Both the position numbers and the translations under genes were made by a program. A stretch of 64,000 nt of DNA from Clostridiales bacterium (lineage in GTDB: Bacteria; Bacillota; Clostridia; Oscillospirales; Oscillospiraceae): positions 1 through 64,000 of the forward strand of contig QAMJ01000013.1 in assembly GCA_003150355.1 (NCBI GenBank), in the 5' to 3' direction. Below, one piece after another: positions 51,088 through 59,464 of this stretch. Under the pieces are notes generated by a model. That model did not search any database, was not told the DNA's origin, and saw nothing but the letters and a program-made list of their open reading frames with translations. The number at the start of each line of letters is the position of its first letter. The first letter of the stretch is position 1.

Positions 51088-51993
51088 ATGGGATTTTTTG
51101 ACAAGATTTTTTCGGGACTCACAAAGACCCGCACGAATATGGAGGAGCTTGAAGAGCTCTTCAAAAACTACAAATTCGAGAGCGACGATTTTTATGAGGA
51201 GCTGGAGGATCTGCTCGTCATGTCCGACATCGGCGCGGAGACGACCGACAAGGTCATTGAAAAAATGCGCCTGATGTGCTTTGACCGCAACATAACCAAG
51301 GGCTACAAGGCAAAGGAATGCCTGATGGAGATACTGATGCAGTACCTCGAAACGGGCGACAACAGCCTGAAGCTCTCGACCAAGCCGTCGGTAATACTGA
51401 TGGTGGGCGTAAACGGCGTCGGCAAGACGACGACGATAGGAAAGCTTGCCGCGATGCTGATAGCCGAGGGCAAGAAGGTGCTGCTGTGCGCGGGCGATAC
51501 CTTCCGCGCAGCCGCAGCTGAACAGCTCGGCATATGGGCAGAGCGCACAGGCGCTGACATAGTGCGCCACGAGGAGGGCAGCGACCCCGCGGCGGTCGTA
51601 TACGACGGTATATGCGCGGGCAAAGCCCGCGGCGCGGACGTTATAATAATCGACACGGCGGGGCGGCTGCACAACAAGCAGAACCTCATGAACGAGCTTT
51701 CAAAGATGCGCCGCATCATCGACCGCGAGCTTCCCGGCGCGGACGTTGAGACGCTGATGGTGCTCGACGCGACGACGGGGCAGAACGGCCTGATACAGGC
51801 AAAGCAGTTTCTTGATACGGCGGGGCTCACGGGCATCGTGCTCACAAAGCTTGACGGCACGGCCAAGGGCGGCATAGTCTTCGCAATAGCGCAGGAGCTG
51901 AAGCTGCCGGTCAAGTACGTCGGCGTCGGCGAAAAGGTGGACGACCTCATCCCGTTTGAAGGGAAAAACTTTGTGGAGGCGCTGTTCAAATGA
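51088..51993 (+). CDS. ftsY: Signal recognition particle receptor FtsY
   Basis: The 301-residue SRP GTPase consists of the N domain (residues 1-95) and G domain: VGVNGVGKTTTIGKLAAML near residue 108, GDTFRAAAAEQL, IIDTAGRLHNKQNLMNEL near 189 and LTKLDGTAKGG near 253. It lacks the long acidic A domain of E. coli FtsY, as usual in Firmicutes. It docks ribosome-nascent chains at the membrane. It follows smc and overlaps rdgB by four bases. Confidence 0.95.
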   Translation: MGFFDKIFSGLTKTRTNMEELEELFKNYKFESDDFYEELEDLLVMSDIGAETTDKVIEKMRLMCFDRNITKGYKAKECLMEILMQYLETGDNSLKLSTKPSVILMVGVNGVGKTTTIGKLAAMLIAEGKKVLLCAGDTFRAAAAEQLGIWAERTGADIVRHEEGSDPAAVVYDGICAGKARGADVIIIDTAGRLHNKQNLMNELSKMRRIIDRELPGADVETLMVLDATTGQNGLIQAKQFLDTAGLTGIVLTKLDGTAKGGIVFAIAQELKLPVKYVGVGEKVDDLIPFEGKNFVEALFK

Positions 51994-52592
51994 GACTTAT
52001 ACTTGCAAGCAACAACAAAAACAAGCTGCGCGAGTTCAGGCAGCTTGTCGAGGGCATGGACATAGAGCTTCTCAGCCAGAGCGAGGCGGGGCTGCATCTC
52101 GACGTCGAGGAGACGGGCACGACCTTTGAGGAGAACGCCTATCTCAAGGCCAAGGCCGTCACCGACGCGCTCGGCTGCGCGGCGGTCGCGGACGATTCGG
52201 GACTTGTGGTCGACGCGCTGGGCGGCGAACCGGGCGTATACTCGGCGCGCTACGGCCCCGGACATGACGCTTCCGACGCGGACAGGTACAACTACCTGCT
52301 CAATAAGCTCGGCGATGAGAAGAACCGCAGCGCGCGCTTCGTGTGCTGCATATGCTGCACGATGCCGGACGGCACGGTGCTGCGCGCACGCGGCGAGTGC
52401 GAGGGCGAGATAATGCACGGCCCGAAGGGTGACGGCGGCTTCGGCTATGACCCGGTGTTCAAGCCCGATGTGGTGGAGCGCGGCATGGCAGAACTCACAC
52501 CGGACGAAAAGAACGCGATATCCCACAGAGGCAAGGCGCTGAGAGCCTTTGCCGAAGAACTGAAGAGGTATTATAATGGCGATAACAAGTAA
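51990..52592 (+). CDS. rdgB: XTP/dITP diphosphatase (RdgB/HAM1)
   Basis: The 200-residue enzyme has the N-terminal ASNNKNKLREFRQL, the acidic motif VADDSGLVVDALGGEPGVYS near residue 68, and GDGGFGYDPVF near 146, all characteristic of RdgB/HAM1. It removes deaminated purine nucleotides from the pool. It overlaps both neighbours (ATGA with ftsY, 17 bases with yhbY). Confidence 0.94.
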   Translation: MRLILASNNKNKLREFRQLVEGMDIELLSQSEAGLHLDVEETGTTFEENAYLKAKAVTDALGCAAVADDSGLVVDALGGEPGVYSARYGPGHDASDADRYNYLLNKLGDEKNRSARFVCCICCTMPDGTVLRARGECEGEIMHGPKGDGGFGYDPVFKPDVVERGMAELTPDEKNAISHRGKALRAFAEELKRYYNGDNK

Positions 52593-52884
52593 ACAGAGAG
52601 CCCAGCTAAGGGGCATGGCAATGAGCATAGACACGATAATCCAGATAGGCAAGGGCGGGATAACGGAGAGCGTTGTAGACTCCGTATCCGCGGCGCTCAA
52701 GGCGCGCGAGCTCGTGAAAGGCAAGGTGCTTGAAAACTCGATGCTCACCGCGCGCGAAGCCTGCGACGAGCTCTGCGAGAAGTGCAGGGCAGAGGGCGTA
52801 CAGGTCATCGGCACGAAGTTCGTGCTCTACAAGCGCAACGAGAAAGAGCCGAAGATAGTGCTGGTAAAGGATAAGAAAAAATGA
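52576..52884 (+). CDS. yhbY: CRM-domain RNA-binding protein YhbY
   Basis: The 102-residue product is a single CRM (YhbY) domain: KQRAQLRGMAMSIDTIIQIG at the N-terminus, ALKARELVKGKVLENS in the middle and VQVIGTKFVLYKRNEKEP near the end, the usual layout with the GxxG-like loop. YhbY binds pre-50S particles. It overlaps rdgB by 17 bases and nadD by four, the usual order. Confidence 0.9.
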   Translation: MAITSKQRAQLRGMAMSIDTIIQIGKGGITESVVDSVSAALKARELVKGKVLENSMLTAREACDELCEKCRAEGVQVIGTKFVLYKRNEKEPKIVLVKDKKK

Positions 52885-54062
52885 CGACGGTCATTTACGG
52901 CGGGAGCTTCAACCCGCCGCATCTGGGGCATGTTTCGGCGGCGCAGTCGGTATATGAGGCGCTGAGACCGGACAGGTTCCTGATAATACCGACGAACATC
53001 GCCCCGCACAAGGCGGCGGCAGCCGGGAGCCCGGACGCTGCGGCAAGGCTCCAAATGTGCAGGCTGGCCTTTGCGGGCATACCCGGCGCGGAGGTCTCCC
53101 CGATGGAGATGGAGCGCGAGGGCAAGAGCTACACCGCCGACACGATCAGCATACTGCGGGAGAAATACCCGGAGGATGAGCTTTATCTCGTCGTCGGGAC
53201 GGACATGTTTTTGAGCTTCCGCGAATGGCACGAGTATAAATACCTGCTGGATAACTGCACACTGGCGGTCTTATCACGCGAGACGGACGACAGGGGAGAG
53301 ATACTCTCATTCAAGCGCAGCCTTGAAAACGAGGACGGCGCGAGGATCAGGCTCATAGAGCATGAGCCGCTGCCAATGAGCTCGGCGGAGATACGCGCGA
53401 TGCTGCCGAAGGCCGGGGGCGCGGAGCTTCTGGACGACGGGGTATACTCGCTGATAATCAAGAACCGCTGGTACGCCGCAAAGCCCGGGCTGCGCTGGCT
53501 GCGGGAAAAGGTGCGGCCGTACCTCACGGAAAAGCGCGCAAGGCACGTCGCGGGCTGTGAGGAGCAGGCGGTGAAGCTTGCACGGCGCTGGGGCGCGGAC
53601 GTCTACGAAGCGGCCGAGGCGGGCATACTGCACGATATAACGAAAAAACTCAGTGACGAAGAACAGTTGATAATGTGCGATAAATATGGTATTATTCTCG
53701 ACGCCGCCGAAAGGCGAAACCCGAGGATACTCCATGCGCGCACGGGCGCTGCGCTTGCGCGGGAACTGTTCGGGATACCGGACGGGATATATTCCGCGAT
53801 ACGCTGGCACACGACCGGGAAACCGGACATGAGCTTGATGGAAAAGATAATCTACCTTGCCGACTTTACCGAGCCGACGAGGGACTTTGAGGGCGTGGAG
53901 CCGCTGCGTAAGCTCTGCTTTGATGACATTGACAGGGCAATGGAGCTGGGGCTTCGGATGAGCCTTGAGGAGATACGCTCAAGAGGCGAGGACGCCTATA
54001 AAGATACAGTTGATGCGTACCAGTGGTATAAAAAAGAACAAGGAGGAAGCGCGACATGCTGA
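52881..54062 (+). CDS. nadD: Fused NadD nicotinate-nucleotide adenylyltransferase and YqeK-like HD hydrolase
   Basis: The 393-residue protein joins two genes that are usually neighbours. Residues 1-197 are NadD: IYGGSFNPPHLGHVSAAQ at the N-terminus, VGTDMFLSFREWHEY near residue 111 and PLPMSSAEIRAML near 169. After a short join (WYAAKPGLRWL) residues 205-390 are a YqeK-type HD domain with ARHVAGCEEQAVKLARRWG, AGILHDITKKL near 248, RWHTTG and IIYLADFTEPTRDF near 325. NadD makes NaAD in NAD synthesis, and YqeK hydrolyses diadenosine tetraphosphate. No stop or frameshift separates them. Its end overlaps rsfS by seven bases. Confidence 0.92.
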   Translation: MTTVIYGGSFNPPHLGHVSAAQSVYEALRPDRFLIIPTNIAPHKAAAAGSPDAAARLQMCRLAFAGIPGAEVSPMEMEREGKSYTADTISILREKYPEDELYLVVGTDMFLSFREWHEYKYLLDNCTLAVLSRETDDRGEILSFKRSLENEDGARIRLIEHEPLPMSSAEIRAMLPKAGGAELLDDGVYSLIIKNRWYAAKPGLRWLREKVRPYLTEKRARHVAGCEEQAVKLARRWGADVYEAAEAGILHDITKKLSDEEQLIMCDKYGIILDAAERRNPRILHARTGAALARELFGIPDGIYSAIRWHTTGKPDMSLMEKIIYLADFTEPTRDFEGVEPLRKLCFDDIDRAMELGLRMSLEEIRSRGEDAYKDTVDAYQWYKKEQGGSATC

Positions 54063-54415
54063 CAGCCGAACAGATAGCCGCCATAGCCGCAAAAGCTTTG
54101 GAGGACAAGAAAGCAAGAGACATAAAGGTGCTCAGGACTACGGAGCAGACGGTGCTTGCGGATTACTTCGTGATCTGCAACGGTACTTCCTCCACGCACA
54201 TAAAGGCGCTGGTGGACGAGGTGGACAAGCAGCTTTCGGAGGCAGGCGAGCCGCCGGTGCGCCGCGAGGGTCTGCGCTCGGACATCTGGGTGCTGATGGA
54301 CTTCGGCTGCGTTATCGTCCATGTGTTCACGGATGAGGCGCGTAAGTTCTATAACCTTGAGAGGCTTTGGAGCGACGCAGAGGTGGTGGATCCCTCATCC
54401 CTTGCGAGCCCCTGA
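54056..54415 (+). CDS. rsfS: Ribosome silencing factor RsfS
   Basis: The 119-residue protein has the Iojap/RsfS domain: ALEDKKARDIKVLRT near residue 17, LADYFVICNGTSSTHIKALV near 32-51, and SDIWVLMDFGCVIVHVF near 77, ending EARKFYNLERLW. It binds L14 and blocks subunit joining in starvation. It follows the nadD-yqeK fusion, as in most Firmicutes. Confidence 0.94.
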   Translation: MLTAEQIAAIAAKALEDKKARDIKVLRTTEQTVLADYFVICNGTSSTHIKALVDEVDKQLSEAGEPPVRREGLRSDIWVLMDFGCVIVHVFTDEARKFYNLERLWSDAEVVDPSSLASP

Positions 54416-54469
54416 CTACAGGGGCATTCGGACTAAAAATAAAAATTAGATCAGGAGAGTTGATTCACC

Positions 54470-56965
54470 ATGAGATATGATTTTGCTGCAATAGAGAAAA
54501 AATGGCAGGACCGCTGGGAAGAGAGCAAGCCCTACGCCGCGGTGACTGACGGCGACAAGCCCAAGTTCTACGGCCTTATCGAATTCCCGTACCCCTCCGC
54601 CGCCGGTCTGCATGTCGGCCATCCGCGTCCCTTTACGGCGATGGACATCATCACGCGCAAAAAGAGAATGGAGGGCTACAACGTCCTCTTCCCGATAGGC
54701 TTTGACGCTTTCGGTCTGCCGACCGAGAACTTCGCGATAAAGAACCACATCCACCCGGCGATCGTCACCCAGCAGAACATCAAGAACTTCACCCGTCAGC
54801 TCAAGATGCTCGGCTACGGCTTCGACTGGGATCGCTGCGTCGACACGACCGACCCGAAGTACTACAAGTGGACGCAGTGGATATTCCTTCAGATGTTCAA
54901 GAAGGGGCTTGCGTACAAGACCACGATGCCTGTCAACTGGTGCACCAGCTGCAAGTGCGTGCTGGCAAACGAAGAGGTCGTCGAGGGCGTGTGCGAGCGC
55001 TGCGGCTCGCCCGTCGTGCGCAAGGAAAAGAGCCAGTGGATGCTCGGCATCACCAAGTACGCCGACAGGCTCATAAACGATCTGGATGATTTGGATTATA
55101 TCGAGCGCGTCAAGATCCAGCAGAAGAACTGGATAGGCCGCTCCACCGGCACCGAGGTCACCTTCAAGACAAACGTCGGCGACGACGTCACCGTTTTCAC
55201 GACCCGTGCCGACACGCTCTTCGGCGTGAGCTACATGGTCATTTCGCCTGAGCACCCGCTGCTCGACAAGTGGAAGGACAGCATCGCAAACTGGGGCGAG
55301 GTCGAGGCATATAAGGAAGCGGCTTCCCGCAAGTCAGACTTCGAGCGCGGCGAGCTCAACAAGGACAAGACCGGCGTGCGCCTTGACGGCATCGAGGCCA
55401 TCAATCCCGTGAACGGCGCGCCCGTTCCGATGTTCGTCTCCGACTACGTCCTCATGGGCTACGGCACCGGTATCGTCATGGGCGTTCCGGGTCACGACCA
55501 GCGCGACTGGGACTTCGCAACGAAGTTCGGCCTGCCGATCATCGAGGTTGTCTCCGGCGGCGACGTCACTAAAGAAGCCTTCGTCGCAAAGGACGACAGC
55601 GCGATAATGGTAAACTCGGGATTCCTCAACGGGATGACCGTCAAGGAAGCTATTCCCGCGATGCGCGAGTACGCTATCGAGCACGGCTGGGGCAAGGAGA
55701 AGGTCAACTACAAGCTGCGCGACTGGGTCTTCTCCCGTCAGCGCTACTGGGGCGAGCCGATACCCCTTGTCAACTGCCCGAAGTGCGGCTGGGTGCCGCT
55801 GCCCGAGAGCGAGTTGCCGCTGGTGCTGCCGCAGGTGGAATCCTACGAGCCGACCGACGACGGCGAATCCCCGCTGAGCAAGATGACCGACTGGGTCAAC
55901 ACTACCTGTCCCTGCTGCGGAGGCCCTGCAAAGCGCGAGACCGACACCATGCCTCAGTGGGCAGGGTCGAGCTGGTACTTCCTGCGCTATATGGATCCGC
56001 ACAATGACAATGAGCTTGTCAGCAAGGACGCTGAGGAATACTGGGGTCCGGTAGACTGGTATAACGGCGGCATGGAGCACACCACGCTCCACCTGCTCTA
56101 CAGCCGCTTCTGGCACAAGTTCCTGTACGACATCGGCGTCGTGCACACCAAGGAGCCTTACGCCAAGCGCACCTCCCACGGCATGATCCTCGGCAAGAAC
56201 CCGCACTACGTCGGCAATGCCGCGACCGAGGAAGAGAAGCAGGCGCTCATAGAGAAGTACGGCGCACAGGCGCAGCGCACGGCGGTCAAGATGTCGAAGT
56301 CCCTCGGCAACGTCGTCAACCCCGACGACGTCGTGAAGGCCTACGGCGCGGACACGATGCGCCTGTACATCATGTTCATCGGCGACTTTGAGAAGACCGC
56401 GACCTGGTCTGACGACGCAGTCAAGGGCTCGAAGCGCTTCCTCGACCGCTGCTGGAACCTGATGGATATCGTCACCGAGGGTGAGATATCCAAGAAGAAC
56501 GAGAGCATCATCCACAAGACCATAAAGAAGGTCACCGAGGATATAGACACGCTCAAGCTCAACACCGCTATCGCCGCGCTCATGACTATGGTCAATGAGT
56601 TCTACTCGAACGGCCTGACCAAGGGCGACCTTGAGATGCTGCTTCTGCTGCTCTCCCCGTTCACGCCGCACATCGTTGAGGAGATGTGGGAGCAGATGGG
56701 TTTTGCAGCAAAGTACGGCAGGATGGCAATGCAGATGGATTGGCCGAAGTACGACGAGAGCAAGACCATCGACGCCGAGCGAGAGATGGCCGTGCAGGTA
56801 AACGGCAAGCTGCGCAGCACGATCCGCATCAGCACCGACGCGAGCGAGGACGAGATCATCGCCGCGGCCTGCGCCGATGAGAAGATCCAGCGCCAGATGG
56901 AGGGCAAGACCCTTGTCAAGACCATCGTCGTCAAGGGCAAGATCGTGAACCTCATCCTCAAATAA
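54470..56965 (+). CDS. leuS: Leucyl-tRNA synthetase
   Basis: The 831-residue class I synthetase has the HIGH-type motif PYPSAAGLHVGHPRP near residue 42, the editing domain (about 225-420, GTGIVMGVPGHDQRDWDFA), KMSKSLGNVVNPDDVV near 605, and the C-terminal anticodon-binding domain. The length is typical. A CxxC pair region (NCPKCGWV and CPCCGG, about 435-485) suggests a zinc module. No T-box leader is visible in the 54 bases before the start, so expression probably follows the upstream operon. Confidence 0.96.
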   Translation: MRYDFAAIEKKWQDRWEESKPYAAVTDGDKPKFYGLIEFPYPSAAGLHVGHPRPFTAMDIITRKKRMEGYNVLFPIGFDAFGLPTENFAIKNHIHPAIVTQQNIKNFTRQLKMLGYGFDWDRCVDTTDPKYYKWTQWIFLQMFKKGLAYKTTMPVNWCTSCKCVLANEEVVEGVCERCGSPVVRKEKSQWMLGITKYADRLINDLDDLDYIERVKIQQKNWIGRSTGTEVTFKTNVGDDVTVFTTRADTLFGVSYMVISPEHPLLDKWKDSIANWGEVEAYKEAASRKSDFERGELNKDKTGVRLDGIEAINPVNGAPVPMFVSDYVLMGYGTGIVMGVPGHDQRDWDFATKFGLPIIEVVSGGDVTKEAFVAKDDSAIMVNSGFLNGMTVKEAIPAMREYAIEHGWGKEKVNYKLRDWVFSRQRYWGEPIPLVNCPKCGWVPLPESELPLVLPQVESYEPTDDGESPLSKMTDWVNTTCPCCGGPAKRETDTMPQWAGSSWYFLRYMDPHNDNELVSKDAEEYWGPVDWYNGGMEHTTLHLLYSRFWHKFLYDIGVVHTKEPYAKRTSHGMILGKNPHYVGNAATEEEKQALIEKYGAQAQRTAVKMSKSLGNVVNPDDVVKAYGADTMRLYIMFIGDFEKTATWSDDAVKGSKRFLDRCWNLMDIVTEGEISKKNESIIHKTIKKVTEDIDTLKLNTAIAALMTMVNEFYSNGLTKGDLEMLLLLLSPFTPHIVEEMWEQMGFAAKYGRMAMQMDWPKYDESKTIDAEREMAVQVNGKLRSTIRISTDASEDEIIAAACADEKIQRQMEGKTLVKTIVVKGKIVNLILK

Positions 56966-56987
56966 AAAACTCTGCCTGATAAAATTG

Positions 56988-57016
56988 TTGACAACGGACG
57001 CTTCAGCCGTTATAAT
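56988..57016 (+). promoter_or_regulatory. Consensus promoter for rpsU
   Basis: Perfect TTGACA and perfect TATAAT are separated by 17 bases, 69 bases before rpsU. Expected to be very strong. Confidence 0.9.
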
Positions 57017-57085
57017 ACTAACGTTAAAAAGCCAATTCATTGGCCCTTGAAGCGCCGCAAGGCGTATTTGGAGGGAGGGAAATAA

Positions 57086-57271
57086 ATGTCTGAAATCTAT
57101 GTCAAGGAAAACGAGTCTCTGGACAATGCTCTGAAGAGATTCAAGCGCAGCTGCGCAAAGTCCGGCGTTCTGGCCGACCTCAGAAAGAAGGAGTACTACC
57201 AGAGCCCCAGCGTCAAGCGCCGCAAGAAGTCCGAGGCCGCACGCAAGAACAAGAATAAGCGTTACTATTAA
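57086..57271 (+). CDS. rpsU: 30S ribosomal protein S21
   Basis: The 61-residue, strongly basic protein opens SEIYVKENESLDNALKRFKR and contains LRKKEYYQSPSVKRRKKSEA, the S21 signature. S21 helps mRNA base pairing at initiation. GGAGGGA precedes the ATG. It is monocistronic between its own promoter and terminator. Confidence 0.96.
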   Translation: MSEIYVKENESLDNALKRFKRSCAKSGVLADLRKKEYYQSPSVKRRKKSEAARKNKNKRYY

Positions 57272-57282
57272 TGCGATATAAA

Positions 57283-57317
57283 ATCTCCCGCACCGTCAGG
57301 TGCGGGAGATTTTTTTG
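57283..57317 (+). terminator. Terminator after rpsU
   Basis: The 12-base arms ATCTCCCGCACC and GGTGCGGGAGAT with a GTCA loop are followed by a T run. Confidence 0.92.
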
Positions 57318-57733
57318 CGTTGTCAAAGAACCGGACGAAAAACTCTGCGGGGCTTTTCTGGTCAAAAAATTAAAGCCAAGAAATGCGCAAAGCCTTATGT
57401 ATCAATGAGCTGCGCGCTTTCAGAGACAAAAGCCGCAAAAAAATTTTTTGTAGGATTTCACAGAATTTTTATTTCAAATTTTATAGTGATTATACAACGA
57501 ACGCGAAAAAAGCACCCAAAATGCACGGTTCGGTTATTTCACTTTTTAAATCGTGAATTTCAGGGCATTGCGCATTTTTTGACAGAATTGACATCAAAAA
57601 AGTTAGATGGTATTTTTCTTCCAGAAAGTTTGTTGCTCGCAAACTGAGAGGAAAAAGTCCTGACGAGGCAACGTTTTGGGTGCGGCTGCCTATGACGGAC
57701 ATTAACGTTCTAACATAACAGGAGGAAAAAAGT
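57318..57733. other. AT-rich leader region upstream of the TRAP operon
   Basis: About 415 bases without a credible gene. A 115-codon open frame here begins inside the rpsU terminator and lacks a ribosome site. Bases 57322-57357 resemble a shortened version of the hairpin-rich element at 60807-60977. A promoter candidate lies at 57588-57616. Confidence 0.5.
57588..57616 (+). promoter_or_regulatory. Candidate promoter for dctP
   Basis: TTGACA and TATTTT are 17 bases apart. A second TTGACA overlaps nine bases upstream. The -10 box is weak, so activation by a regulator is possible. Confidence 0.45.
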
Positions 57734-58813
57734 ATGCAGAAAATGAAGAAGATGCTTTGCCTGGCGCTGGCGCTCGTTATGGTCCTCGCCATGGCGGCAT
57801 GCGGCGGCTCCGACAAGCCCGCTGCCGAGGCTCCCGCAGCCGATGCAGCAGCTCCCGCAGCTGACGACACCGTTTACACTCTTAACTTCTACCACATCTT
57901 CGCGGGCGTAGGCCATGAGCAGAAGTGGATCCAGAAGGCGATCGAAGAGGTCGAGGCTCAGTCCGACGGCCACATCAAGATCAACTGCGTTCCCGACGGC
58001 ACCATGGGCGGCGAGGATGAGCTTATCCCGCAGGTCTTTGCAGGCACTCTCGACATGAGCCTTTCCGGCCCCTCTGTCTGGGGCACTGTCGGCGGCATCG
58101 ATGAGATCGGCTGGTCCGAGCTCCCCTACGTTGTCACCAACTACTCCGAGATGAACGCTCTCGGCGAGATCCTCCCCGAACTCACCAACAAGCAGCTTGA
58201 GGCAAAGGGCATCGACCTGTACTGCCTGGGCGCAATGAGCCAGGGCATCCGCTGCCTGCTCACCACCGAGGGGCACAAGGTCGAGACCATGGCGGACTGC
58301 GACGGGCTCAGGATCCGTGTTCCTTCCTCCGACGTTTACCAGGAGACCGTTGCGGCATGGGGCTGCTCTCCCACCGCTATGTCCTCCTCCCAGGTCATCA
58401 CCTCTCTTGCTAACGGCACCATCGAGGGCTTCGAGAGCGATCCCGCTTCCATCACCGCCCGCGGCCAGCAGGAGTCCTTCAAGTACTACATCGAGACCTA
58501 CCACATCGCATCCCTGAACCTGCTCATGATCAACAAGACCAACCTTGAGAAGCTGCCCGTTGAGTATCAGGACATCATCAAGAACGTCTTCAAAGAGAAG
58601 TGCATCGAGCAGTGCGTCGACCGCGTCGGCGCAAACGCTGCTGAAGTCGAAGTCATCAAGGCCGCAGGCGTTGAGGTCGTGACCCCGACCGCCGAGGCTC
58701 TTCAGGAGTTCATCGACGCTGATAAGGCTTTCCAGCAGAAGAAGATAGCCGAGTGGGGCGTTGAGGACATCGTCAACGAGGCTCTCGAGTACGTCGCTGC
58801 AAACGCAAAATAA
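57734..58813 (+). CDS. dctP: TRAP transporter substrate-binding lipoprotein (DctP family)
   Basis: The 359-residue protein has a lipoprotein signal (LCLALALVMVLAMAACGG, Cys near residue 23), an Ala/Pro-rich linker to about 45, and a DctP-type domain with NFYHIFAGVGHEQKWIQKAI, GGEDELIPQVFAGTLDMSLS near residue 95-114 and an Arg in GLRIRVPSS near 195, the usual carboxylate-binding Arg position. TRAP systems import organic acids with sodium. GGAGG lies ten bases before the ATG at 57734. A hairpin separates it from dctQ, again favouring more binding protein. Confidence 0.93.
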   Translation: MQKMKKMLCLALALVMVLAMAACGGSDKPAAEAPAADAAAPAADDTVYTLNFYHIFAGVGHEQKWIQKAIEEVEAQSDGHIKINCVPDGTMGGEDELIPQVFAGTLDMSLSGPSVWGTVGGIDEIGWSELPYVVTNYSEMNALGEILPELTNKQLEAKGIDLYCLGAMSQGIRCLLTTEGHKVETMADCDGLRIRVPSSDVYQETVAAWGCSPTAMSSSQVITSLANGTIEGFESDPASITARGQQESFKYYIETYHIASLNLLMINKTNLEKLPVEYQDIIKNVFKEKCIEQCVDRVGANAAEVEVIKAAGVEVVTPTAEALQEFIDADKAFQQKKIAEWGVEDIVNEALEYVAANAK

Positions 58814-58830
58814 TCGTTCCGCAAATCGCT

Positions 58831-58860
58831 TTCCGGAGAGCCCAGCCCGGCTCTCCGGAA
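58831..58860 (+). terminator. Hairpin between dctP and dctQ (partial terminator)
   Basis: The 12-base perfect arms TTCCGGAGAGCC and GGCTCTCCGGAA with a six-base loop are followed by TTTC. Same placement as in the tct operons. Confidence 0.65.
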
Positions 58861-58918
58861 TTTCAGGTATTCTTAAAGTAAGCGCCGTTTCCAATCCGAA
58901 ACCGAAAGAGAGTGAATT

Positions 58919-59464
58919 ATGAAAAAACTCTTAAATGCCTATTATAAAATCGACGACTGCGTCGAGATCGCCATCAAATACCTGTGCGCGCTGCTGCTGG
59001 GGATAATGATAGTGGTCTGCTTTGTGAACACTTTCTCCCGCTATGCGCTGCATCACTCCTTCAGATGGGCTGAGGAGATCATCATCTACTGCGCGGTGTG
59101 GGTCACCTGCGTGGGCGCATCGCTCACCGCAAGAGCCGACGACCATGTCACGCTCGACCTGCTGCAGGAGCTCGTAAAGAACCCCAAGGTCAAGGCGGTT
59201 CTCTACGCGATCACGCGCACGCTGGCCTGCTTCTTCCTGCTGGCGCTCATGCCGGCGGCAATTGAAATGGTAAAGATCTATGGACCGAGATACTCCACCT
59301 CCACGCACCTGCCGCTGTGGGTGCTGTATGTGTCGTACCCCGTCGGCTCCATTGCTATGGTGCTGGGCTACCTGCGCATCACGCCGGTAAAGGTCAAGGC
59401 ACTCTGGACAAACACTGTTGAAAAAACCGAGTTTGAGAAAATCAATGAAGGAGAGATAGAATAA
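58919..59464 (+). CDS. dctQ: TRAP transporter small permease (DctQ family)
   Basis: The 181-residue protein has four membrane helices and the DctQ pattern: FVNTFSRYALHHSFRWAEEI near residues 38-57, followed by VTCVGASLTARADDHVTLDLL. It bridges the binding protein and the large permease. It ends with a one-base overlap with dctM. Confidence 0.92.
   Translation: MKKLLNAYYKIDDCVEIAIKYLCALLLGIMIVVCFVNTFSRYALHHSFRWAEEIIIYCAVWVTCVGASLTARADDHVTLDLLQELVKNPKVKAVLYAITRTLACFFLLALMPAAIEMVKIYGPRYSTSTHLPLWVLYVSYPVGSIAMVLGYLRITPVKVKALWTNTVEKTEFEKINEGEIE

Noticed and set aside
54416..54469. A T-box leader before leuS
   Set aside because: Only 54 bases separate rsfS and leuS, too few for a T-box, and no T-box sequence is seen.
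57300..57647. A 115-codon frame upstream of dctP
   Set aside because: It starts within the rpsU terminator, has no ribosome site and its composition is that of AT-rich non-coding DNA.
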